Assembly: GCA_024138015.1 (NCBI GenBank)
Contig: JAMXBB010000004.1
Location: 113,523,882 to 113,587,881 of the forward strand
Length of the DNA: 64,000 bases
Direction of reading: 5' to 3'
DNA from: Lumnitzera littorea
Taxonomy: Eukaryota > Streptophyta > Magnoliopsida > Myrtales > Combretaceae
Part shown: positions 1 to 10,044 of the stretch, piece after piece
Layout of the letters: every line of letters begins with the position of its first letter
How positions within the stretch are numbered: the first letter of the stretch is position 1
Translations under genes and position numbers: made by a program
The notes under the pieces: generated by a model
Databases searched by the model: none
Told to the model about the DNA's origin: nothing
What the model saw: only the letters and a program-made list of their open reading frames with translations

Positions 1-1736
1 GAGGAACTTCATATAAGACGATTATTGTGTTAAAGAGACGATGATCCTTTTGCAAGATTTTTGGATATGAGTTTCATGTTTAATGAATCTATGGGCCTAG
101 TTGTTGTGGCAAGTGCTAAGCTACAGTTTTAATACATTTGAAAAGTGGAACCTAAGTATTTCAAACCCTAAACTCAATAGGATTATGTTGTGTGTGTTTG
201 GATTAAATATTATATCACAATGAATATGTTTGTTGCATTTATTAAAACTGTAAGCATGTATACAAGTGTTGCATAAGTGTATGTCTACGAGTAGTTTTAT
301 AATGGGTTTTATAATTCTCTCTTTAGGATTGTATGATTTTACGTGATAATGATAACATATTATTTTATTCATATGATGAGTGTGGATATAATTTGCATAA
401 CGGTTGGTGTTGTAATATCTACAGATTTGACAATTAGGCTAGTTAATGGATTATCCAGATTGTGGTAATCCTTCTTATGTTAAGAGAGATTTGTTAAGTT
501 GTGCTATAGAAAACTTATTTAGATCATATAATCAACTATTTGTAATGAGAGTATATGAAGATTATACATAATTGTAGTTATCAATAGGTGTTTTAAGACT
601 CATTTAAGTCATTAGTTTATGATGTCATTACATTTACCATTAACAACAATTACAATTCCCACTCACATTAACTCCCATCAAGAATTCAAATTCTTAAAAA
701 TTTGAATCAAAATAAATTCCACTTTTCAATCTCTCCCATAATCTTTTGATTGATCCATATTTTCTCCATCATTAGAAAGTTTACTTATCACAAGATAATT
801 AAAAGACATCAATGTTTTCTTATGCATTTTTTTTTTTTAGAAGATTGCAATCACATGTTGCTTTTTTTTTTTTTTTATTTAGCAAGATTGCAATGTCTCA
901 TTACAACATTTTGATAATAATGTTCAGATAGAGATATGGCAAGAATGGAATGGTTATCTAACGCCACTTTCTTTTATTTACAATATTTCTTATTACTCGA
1001 AAAATTTACAATTTTTCATTTTTTATATTTCTTTATATCTTCAGTCCTACATCCTTTTTTTCCCTTAAGGTATTCACATATTTAATGAGATATTGACTTT
1101 TCTAATTTAATTAATTTTCACTAAATATTATTATCTTTAGGTGAAAAGGAATGTCTACTAAATTAAAAGGCAAAAAAAAAAAAAAAAAAAAGAGGTTGCT
1201 TATAACATCCCAAAATTTCTTTAGCACGGTGGTTTTGTAGAGGTTTGAGGTAAAAACTACAATATCGAGAATTTAATAAGAATGACTTTTTCTCTCTCTC
1301 TCTTTTTTTTAGTTTGTATATAGTCTATATGGAATGTGCTTATCTTTTTTTTTTTTTGTTCTTTGACATCTTCTATCAAATATATGGGTTAATTTTTAAA
1401 ATATTATAGTCAAACCATAATAAATACACATTAATGAACAATCATAATTATGGGAGAGATTGAAAAAATATATATTATGGGAGAGATTGCAATGTCTCAT
1501 TACAATCATAATTATGGTCGTCTCAAATTTCATACAATTTTGCATTTTTTTTTACACGTATCACGGGTTCTACTGATTTAATACTAAATAACCCCTACCA
1601 AAAAATGTGTGTATATACTAAATGAAACAACCTTTTATTAACTTTCCTTTCCTTTACCAAGTGCATATTGCTTTATATTATAATTATATCCCTATAGAGT
1701 CGAACATTACTATATAATAATGATTATTATGACTAA
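1..1736. other. AT-rich intergenic stretch, no gene
   Basis: No credible coding sequence is visible; the single short ORF near 121-372 has no recognisable motif. The stretch holds many A and T runs, including 20 consecutive A at 1172-1191. A word of about 22 bases beginning AGATTGCAATGTCTC occurs near 884 and again near 1485. The word ATTATGGGAGAGATTG near 1449 has its reverse complement near 727, so a decayed foldback element is possible but not demonstrated. Confidence 0.6.
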
Positions 1737-2312
1737 ACCTATGTAAGGGTCAATTTTGAACCGTGAACCGGCTTAACCCGGATAGGGATGAGTTTAAATC
1801 AATTGACAAACCGTCGGGCCCTTTGGCTTAGGCGGTTTAGCCTTAAAGAACTATCAACTCGGGGGCCCTTGAATTAGTGGGCTAACTCGTTAATTTGGGT
1901 ATGCCCAAATTTCAATTTAAAAAAAAACAAACAAACAAACACCATCACACTCATGCAATCCAAATAAATGATTTGGAAATAAAAAAAAATTTCAACCAAA
2001 AATTAAAGTGAATCATTCACGTGTCATACATATACATATAAAGTATTAGAATTATTTGGGTACATGAGTAAACAATAAATTATTAATAGTAATTGATGAA
2101 AATATGGAAAATTAAATCTGAAAAAAAATTAAAAAAATAAAAAAGGATACGATTCAAAAGCTTATGAACCAATCCTTTAACTAGTAGTTTACATGAATTA
2201 GCCTAAGCCTATAGCCTTAAGAGCCAAGCCCAATTCAACTAATTAGTAACCTGTGAACCGGCAGTTTAAGGCTGGTTTCGAGCCAAACTAACCGGGTGCA
2301 TACCTTTAATTA
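1737..2312. mobile_element. possible degenerate foldback (MITE-like) element
   Basis: This 0.57 kb block stands out from its AT-rich flanks by carrying GGTTCG/GAACCGG-type motifs at both ends. GTGAACCGGC occurs near 1761 and again near 2251, and the outer parts show weak inverted similarity (AGGGTC... against AAAGGTATGC... on the other strand). Words rich in GAACCGG are common in non-autonomous hAT-type elements of plants, which is general knowledge and not proof here. No clear 8-base target duplication was found; both flanks merely contain ATTATGACTA-like sequence. Confidence 0.3.
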
Positions 2313-2337
2313 TGACTATTGTATATTGGTAAACCTA

Positions 2338-2517
2338 TATAGTCAAACCATAGTAAATACACATTAATGAACAATCATAATTATATCCCTCTACAATCAA
2401 ACTATAGTAATATATATTAATATATAGTAATAACCTTATATAGCCAAATTATAGTACATGGACATTATTGTACATAAATTTCTACAATCAAATTATAAAT
2501 ACATATTAATATATGAC
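2338..2517. repeat. degenerate short tandem repeat, unit about 45-55 bp
   Basis: Four loosely similar units begin with TAGTCAAACCATAG, CAATCAAACTATAG, TAGCCAAATTATAG and CAATCAAATTATAA, each followed by an (A)TACATTAAT-like core. A further copy of the first unit lies near 1405-1455, so the repeat also occurs outside the block. Confidence 0.5.
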
Positions 2518-3192
2518 TAGCAAATTGTGCACTTGCGATATGTGTGCTAATGACATCGTTTTAAAAAAAATAAATCGATATAGTTCACTTTATTCCATTA
2601 CTTAGTTACTTAAATTGATATATGCAACAATATTTTTATGCCTCTATTTACTTAAAAATAAATAAATAAATAAAAGTTTTAGACTTCATTGTACATTTAA
2701 CATATATTTTCTTTAAAATGTAAATACTTAGAAATTTGAGAATGGAAAAAGTTATCTATTAAAGAGAGAAAGAAAAGATATAGGTAATACAAATATAAAA
2801 TATGAATGTTAATGACGACTTGATGACTTATGAGGGAGAAAAAAAAATTTGTAGTTATTTTGTATATAGAAGTAAGAGAATAAAGTGGGAAATGTGAAGT
2901 GGGGGGGGGGAGGATAAGTAGGAAGAGAGGAGAGAGAGAGAGATAGGTTAGACAAATATATCCATATTATTAGCCATTCTATGAATTTAATAATTTTCTT
3001 TAGAGTTGATTTTTTTGTGATAAAATTTTAATTAAATTACTAAGTAATAATTTTAAAATGAGCATATTGATAGGGTTCTTTGAACATAAACCTCTCAAAC
3101 CAGTCTAGATTTGACACACCTCACCACTTACGGCTTGTCACCCTGGGCTCAAGCCCTAAGCTTAGCTAGACCGGGCCTAAGAAGCTCTTTAA
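2518..3192. other. AT-rich spacer with simple repeats
   Basis: No gene is seen. A run of ten G lies at 2901-2910 and a GA-rich tract at about 2920-2943. The last 80 bases before the LTR are richer in C and G (CTCAAGCCCTAAGC) and are not recognised. The join to the LTR at about 3193 shows no target duplication matching the far end of element A at 51416. Confidence 0.5.
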
Positions 3193-3583
3193 TAGCTAAA
3201 AGACGCAAAATAAGGATAAGAGACTAAGTTAACACCCACTTTTAGTATATATGGAACACATCAAATACCATGAGCCTACTTTCCCACATTTGCAAGAAAG
3301 AATCTTTCCCACTAATTCTCCTCCAGCTATCAGCTCGACTCGGCTCGGCTCCTGGCTCTACTATAAATACTAGTCTATCACCTAACTATAAGGCTTTCTA
3401 CATTTTACACACTAAAGCCTACCTATTACACTCAAGCATCCCTTACTCTCTAGAGTACATTACTGACTTAAGCATCAGAATGGCCTTGCCAGACAAAACC
3501 CCAGCGTCCCCTTACAATGTTCTATTTTGTAGACTTACCACACGCAAAACCTAATCACTACTTGTAAATACCTTGAGACGACA
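3193..3583 (+). repeat. 5' LTR of element A
   Basis: It aligns along its length with 51048-51415, sharing for example CATGAGCCTACTTTCCCACA and CACTAAAGCCTACC-like words. The first 16 bases are badly decayed, so the start is approximate; the end GAGACGACA corresponds to GAGACAACA in the 3' copy. A TATA box, TATAAATA, sits at 3362-3369. This copy is about 20 bases longer because of a short AGCTCG/CTCGGCTC-rich stretch near 3330-3350 that the 3' copy lacks. The many C/T and G/A differences suggest an old insertion. Confidence 0.8.
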
Positions 3584-3603
3584 TTTGACACTGTTTATGG
3601 GAA
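3584..3603 (+). promoter_or_regulatory. decayed primer-binding site of element A
   Basis: Directly after the LTR, TTTGACACTGTTTATGGGAA resembles the TTGGCGCCGTCTGTGGGAA site usual in Tat-type elements, with every main difference being C to T or G to A. A better preserved relative stands beside the 5' LTR of element B (48491-48512). Confidence 0.55.
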
Positions 3604-3661
3604 AAAGAATTCCTACACAAAAAACCACAAACACACTAAGCACATTTCCTATAACCAATTC

Positions 3662-5193
3662 TTGGACATCATATCTCATCACTATGAACAGGAAAACCAC
3701 CAATTAATGAATAACAAACTCGTAGAGAACCATCCCCTCCCAAGGGCAACACTGGAGGAGCACTTAGAATGCTCGAAATGCTTGGTTGAGGAACTTACAG
3801 CTCAAAACAGGATACTTTACACTTACCTTGAGGAAGTCAAGAGGTGCAGTAAGCAAACTTACACCCCACCCTCAAAGCCTCTGATACCTACATTAAGCAG
3901 AACCACCAATAACGGCCGTAAAATGGAAAGGATCAATAACTTGATCCCCCACTACAGCAATAGCCAGCAAGGTCTGCAACCACCCACAATCAAGCTCTAG
4001 TTAGTAACAAGCAAATATTTGACTAATAGGAAGTACTAGCTCAATTAGCAATACACTGAGCTTATCCAACAAACGATGTTGACCTCAATGAGCTCTGTAC
4101 AATTGTCAAGAGGCTTTTAGAGCAATAAGGGAGGAAAGCAACTGGCGATGCTAAGATAGTTGCTATCAACATAACCTCCTTCACTAAGGGTGTTCAGGAC
4201 GAAGTGTTGTCCCCTAATAACAAGCTTTTGTCCTTGTACCAAAATGACGATACAAAAGACCAAGATGATCACCTCCTCCACTTCTGTACCCTCATGAACC
4301 TTCATGTTCATGGGAACGCTATAATGTGCAAGCCTTTCCTAAGCACCCTGAGGAAAGTAACTTAGGCACGGTTCAACCACTTACCCAAAAACTTAATAAG
4401 CTCTTTTGATGAGTTAGCACGGACATTCAACCTTCATTTCAGGGCTAGTAAGCCCTCGTCCAAGGACACGTCATCCTTGTACTTGATAAGGCAAAGCGAA
4501 GGCAAATCTTTATGCGACTAAGTAACCTAATTCAATAATGTCGTAGTCAAGATCCCTTAACTAGATGAGGGAGTTACTGTCCATGCCACTCAATTTGGCA
4601 TCTAACCTTTAGGAGGCTTCTTCTGATCACTTGCAAAGAGCAAGTTGAAGACCTTAGCCAACTTCTAGAATAAAGCCTAGAAGTATATCAACCAAGAGGA
4701 CAACATTCACGCTAGGTGTAATGCCGATCAAGAGAGGTTGGGTGAAAAGCAGGACAAGAAAGAATTATCCGTGAAGGATCACCTTGGCAAAAGGTTACTG
4801 AGCAAATTGGAGGGGGAGGGCTTAGGAAAGAAGAAGTGCCGAGTCGAGTGAGACCCGCTCCCCCCTCCTATCTATACGTAACATACTACCTTAAATAAAC
4901 CCATAGCCTAGGTTTATTCCGAGGTGAAGCATAGGAACTTGCTGTAAAGACTCCTGAAAATGAAGGGGAACCCTAGCCATCGGAACTTAGATATGTACTG
5001 CCAATTCTACGATGATCATGGCCATACTATTGGCAAATGCTGCCAACTGATGAATGCAATTGAATATGCCATTCAGTGGGGCTTCTTCAATAAGTATGTA
5101 GCCAAACCGAAGAACAACAATTGTTCTGATGACATGAAGACCACGCATCCTAGAGGTGGCGAATCGATGGTGCTAACCAAAGCAGAACACTAA
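3662..5193 (+). pseudogene. gag polyprotein remnant of element A
   Basis: The frame opens at 3662 with about 112 codons, including a short coiled-coil-like stretch (LEEHLECSKCLVEEL). It then continues with in-frame stops and frame changes to 5193. Around 4370-4700 the text matches the retrotransposon gag core: RFNHLPKNLISSFDELAR, then FNLHFRASKPSS, then SLAKSKLKTLANF and a KYINQED segment. Near 5000 a CCHC-like finger, YCQFYDDHGHTIGKC, is followed by QLMNAIEYAI. Stops stand where related proteins have Gln, Tyr or Trp (for example FF-stop-SLAK), the pattern expected from decay of methylated DNA. Gag would package element RNA into particles; this copy cannot. Protease sequence follows directly. 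Confidence 0.8.
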
Positions 5194-5475
5194 CCATCAC
5201 AATGACCATGCCCTTAATGGCTTTATCAATATAATAGTTGAAGGGCAATATCTTAGGAGTCGACCGAGCACCAGTAGCTCAATTAACACCCCATCTAAGG
5301 TGTTAGCAGTAAGGGCGAAGAGACAAAAACTAGATACTTCTATCTCTTTCTTTGACAAAGATATGGATAGGATACCTTGATCATAAAGGCAAGGATCGCA
5401 TATTTCGAGGTCATGAAAATAATGGTGGATATTAATAGCTATAGATACCTCATTTTTGTTACCCTTATGATTCTT
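5194..5475 (+). pseudogene. protease start of element A, cut off
   Basis: After gag, a degenerate frame reads FEVMKIMVDINSYRYLIF at about 5398-5455. This lines up with the aspartic protease active-site region of Tat pol (KRVLVDGGSSADIL in typical members). The Asp is kept but the two residues after it are changed, so the enzyme is dead. Homology stops at about 5475, where AT-rich sequence of another kind starts, and A's pol resumes only at 39796. Confidence 0.5.
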
Positions 5476-5559
5476 TTTTATTAATCCAGGTTAAAAAGAA
5501 TAAAAAATAAAATAAAAAAAAGAAAATTGAAAGAAAAATAAAAATATATAAAGTATCGA

Positions 5560-7050
5560 GTTGAGTCGAGTCATTTAGGGTCGGATTAGACAATAGTTAA
5601 AGATGTATGCTTAATTTAATAAATTCTGAGTCTTAAATAGTTAAGTTTCATTAAAATATTTTTTAGTCTAATATAAATCAAATTATTATCTAATTTATAT
5701 TAGGCCAAATAGACTTAAGATTTATTATATGCGTTAGTGTGTATTTTGGGCTAAATTAAGGTAGACTAAATTGAGCCCAAGATAGAAAGCCCAAATAAAT
5801 GTGGGTTTTCTAGAAACTAGATTAAATCTTAAATGAATCCAAATTAGGTATGATTATATCTTATCAATATTAGGTTTGTTAAGATTGAATTTTCATAATA
5901 AAAAATTCAGATTAATAGTCTATAAATAGTGGTGTCAACTGTAAAATTTTTGGACGTTTTCACAATTGGAATAAACTCATCGAGTCAAACATTATCCTAT
6001 ACGCCACTGTCTTCACAATTCACTCGCTATTCATAACCTTCACATTAGTCATGCACACGTGTCCTCACATCACACTCAATCACACACACACAGCCTCACT
6101 ATATATACAACACTCTCACTCAGATCTCACAAAAACACACACACCACTGCCCTGCACTATCCAATGCACAACTAATCACACTCTAATGTACGCATGAAAC
6201 ACTAACTAGATACCTACGGTAATAGCTCACTTCACCAGTCTATGTCCAAAACACAATACGGCTTGTATACACTATCTTCACTACTACACTACACTTCACC
6301 AATCCACAATCAGCACACGATCCTACACACATGTATGCACTTCACGCCACAATTTCAGCAGTACGTACATGTCTACAATCAATGACGTCGACCAGCATAC
6401 GCGTCCATATCTACACAATCTAGACGATCACAATAAGATCAGTAGTCCAGTGCAATCATGTGCATGATCCAACCCACTTAGGTAATTGAATAAATTATTT
6501 TAGTTAGTTATTTATTTTGTTATTTTAATTAATCATTTTATTTTACTAACCTTTTTTTTTAATGCAAGTTTTTTCAATAAATTTTAATAGTCTATAAGTT
6601 AATGAGTTTTACAATTTTTAGATAATTTTTAATTTTTTTGGATAAATTTTAGTTAAATTGCATTTTTTTAAACCCCAAATTACAAATTTTTGAAAAGTTG
6701 TGCATCTTTTCTTCGAGATTCATATCTTCGAAGAAAATATGTATCTAGATTTTATCTTAGTATATCATGCATTTAGAATTCAAAAAAGATAAATTTTTTA
6801 CACGTAGTGATTTTTTTTTAAAATAAAATCTAACTCAAGTTTTTCAAAAGTTTAGTTAGTTAAGTATTTTTTTAAAAAGATTCGTAAAGTTAGATCTTTT
6901 TAGGTATTTTTTTAAATAATAATAATTTAATAATTAACGTAAATTTGACTCAATTTCTTTTTTAAAAAATCTACTCACTAAATCTTTTCTAAAAAAAAAA
7001 ATGAGAGCTACAGTTAGTTTAATCTTGATTAGTGGGTACGTAAACACCTC
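5560..7050 (+). mobile_element. probable LTR remnant related to element K, plus orientation
   Basis: A TATA box in TCTATAAATAGTGG (about 5915-5928) is followed by 0.5 kb of CA/TC-rich sequence (5990-6470) like the transcribed part of K's LTR read in sense, and then by AT-rich sequence. Near 7030, GTGGGTACGTAAACACCTCTAGG matches the K LTR word read on the minus strand (GGATACGTAGATATTTTTAGG at about 32650). No ends or partner LTR were found, so the limits are approximate. An 11-base inverted repeat lies at 5668-5678/5693-5703. Confidence 0.4.
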
Positions 7051-10044
7051 TAGGGTAATCATAAAAAAATATATAACTTTTTTTAATGTTTTTTATAGAA
7101 AATTAGTAATAAAAAAATATTAAAAATTCATCTTGACTACACTTCTACATATCTATATATATTTTAGAATTTTTAGAAAAATTATAAAAACCAAAAGCCC
7201 ATTAGTTTTTTTTTTTTTTTTTTATCTTTACATGGTGACTTAGTATTAATAAAATTAGCAACTAAACTTAGTTTTCTAATTAATTTTCTAAAAAATAATT
7301 TGTTTTAAAATATTTGCAAACTAGTAGTTAAATTAGGGTTTTCCTATCTAAAACCCTAATTTAACTTCTTACCAACTTAACTGGTTGACAACTCCAAAAC
7401 AAAATATTTTTTCAAAGAAAAATGTTTTTCCTTAGTTTTATGTTGAATAACCTATATTAAGCGGGCTAGCTTAATATAAGTTAAATTAAGAAAAATCGAA
7501 ATAGGGCTCAATAGAATTGGTAACTCTATTGAGAACATTAGTGGGCTAGCCATGTAAAAATAAAAATTAATTGATTGGCTTTCGTTTTTTATTTCCTTTT
7601 ATCTATATATTATAATATAGTTGTACTAATTGAGTTTTAGAGATGTAAGCCTTTAAGAAAAGCTTGGCCCAATGGGCTTGTTACTAGGGATTTAGGGATT
7701 TTTAAAAAAAGAAAAAATCGTTTGTGTGATTAAATATGGTTAGACCTAGGCTACCTTAGGAACTTAAGACAAGCCGCCATTATATAACCCTCAAGTCATT
7801 GGGATCTTTATCCTCACTTGGTGATAATAAGCGAGCCTACTCATGCTTCAATATAACCCATTAGGTTTTTCTCTTGAAATGCTTAAAGTTACAAGGCCTA
7901 AGACCTATAGACTCCACCCTCTTACATCATTTTTCTTTTTAAAAAAAAGGGTTAGTCATTGTTAAATTATAGGAAAATTTGATAATCCACGATTGGTTAA
8001 GCTTTCTATAAAAAAACAAAAAAAGGAAATTAAAAGAATCAATACCCTTATATATAAGTGTCCATGAGCTTTATTTTTTTTTTTTATTTCAATCTACATA
8101 TATATAAGTGTATTCCTTGACTACAGGTTCATAATGATTCTATTCTTATAATTTAATATTTACTTACCTTTATTGCATGGCATACGTTTGTAGCATATTG
8201 CATTAATTTTATACTATACTTTGTTGTATATATATTGTTATCTTCGTTTTTTTTTTTTTTGTGTATTATATGGTTGCTCCTATATTATTTTTGTAATATA
8301 GGTATTATGTATTTTCTTGTTATTCATTTTATAAATAAAAAGTAGTATAACAAGATTTAAGATTGAACCTACTAAATTGTATTAAAATTTTTTATGGGCA
8401 AGCAAATGAATATTAATACAACGTTTTTAAAAATATATATATATATATCATAAGTAAGGAGTAGCAATTTTATTATTTTCTCGTGTGACATGTTGGTCAT
8501 ATAAAATTTTCCATGTATTTTCTTCTTCTTTTTTTTCCATGTAAAAAAAAATTTCCCTTATAAACCATTAAAAGTTATTTTGTCTTTATAAAATTTTCTC
8601 TACGCTTTATTCACGTTTATACTTATAGAAAGATTATAAACCCAATAAGGATCTAACAATGTGTACTCAATTGATTTTAATAGAGTTATAACTCTATTTT
8701 CTTTTTTATCCAATTGCCAGTCCTACATTGGCATGGGTGTGCTATGGGTGTGCTTTGCTTACATACTATTTATGTATTTATTTACTTTTTTTTTATACTT
8801 GTTGTATCAGAAATTTGTTCAATAACCCATGTTTACATAAAAAAGATAAATAAAAATCCTTCACATTGTAAACATTTGTTACTTATGATTTGTAAATAGC
8901 CGTTATTCCTATATTGTTCCCTGCTCAAATTTTTGTAACATTAGACACTCTTCTTGTAAAATTATATCCCTTCAATTATTGATTGTCCTTTTGTAGCTTT
9001 GTCATCCTCATCATGTCGCTTTTAGCTTTCTCTTTTGTTCTTTTTTTTTTTAAGTTAAGACAAGTAACAACAACGACTCCACCCTAAACCTAATCCCAAT
9101 ATTTACTCATTCTAAGCTCAAAGCATTGTGTAGCCCATAAGTTAAACCTGATACTAAGGGGCAAAAGGGAAAAGCACATTGGAAATTAATAAATAAAAAT
9201 GGTAGAGACATAACTCATCCCCAAAAAAAGCCTAAGCCAAACACAATCCTTGAAGAGAAACCCACTATTAGACTTTTTCAAAAGCCCTAAACACAAAAGC
9301 TCAAACATAAACCACAGATGTTCCCATCTATTTCAACCCACTTTGAGCTAAAAAAAAAACTTTAAATACATGGCCTACTAACTTCACCTAGAGCTTTGTC
9401 CATTAACACTAATTCTCTCCAAGCCTAGAAGGTCCTAAACACTCACTCTACGAAAACTAACCTACCCACTCTAATGTTAAAATCAAATACAAAGTTTGTC
9501 TCCACTATAAATGAGCTTGGGATGAGGGGCAAAAAGGACCCCTTTAATTGAGTCTAAAAGGGCAATTTTTTTTTTTTTTTAAAGGCAAAGGGGCATGTGG
9601 CCCATTAGGGCATCACATAATATCTAGTCTTATATAATGAGACTAGGGTAGATAAGGGAAAACAAAACATAAAATGTTTCATTATCAAATTAACAAAAGT
9701 ATCTCATTATTTGAAGAGTTTAGAATGACAAGAGGTAAACCCTAATCCTAAACGTTGACTCTAAAACAAACATGAGAGCTGAGAGACATGAAAGTGAAGA
9801 TGTTACTTAAAGGAAGTCTATCTTGCATGTGATACACGAATTGAAAGAATGATAGGCATTCATTTCACTCCCTTAACACTTTTATCCCTTGTTACCCCCA
9901 TTAAGCCATTTGAGAGAAGTTTTTCAAAAAATAAACCTTATCAAGAACCACTCCACACTAAGGCAATTAGGAGGTTAGGGCCATTGATTATGGAGAAAAA
10001 GGATAGGCTAACTTGTGCTTGCTTTAATTATATCAATTCATGAG
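7051..10044. other. AT-rich, gene-free stretch with hairpins
   Basis: No coding sequence is recognised; ORFs near 8714 and 9849 show no motif or context. Notable content: an inverted-repeat region at about 7255-7445, long T runs, and after 9050 a C-rich, CCTAA-sprinkled block that resembles retrotransposon internal sequence without a firm match. It ends at the LTR of element K, just before which stands ATGAG (10040-10044). Confidence 0.5.
7326..7366. repeat. perfect 17-bp inverted repeat, 7-base loop
   Basis: AGTTAAATTAGGGTTTT at 7326-7342 is exactly complementary to 7350-7366. Weaker complementarity continues outward (AATAATTTGTTTT left, AAAACAAAATATT right), so it may be the core of a foldback element of roughly 190 bp. 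Confidence 0.6.

Noticed and set aside
121..372. 83-codon minus-strand ORF at the left edge
   Set aside because: No motif, no start context, AT-rich random-like composition.
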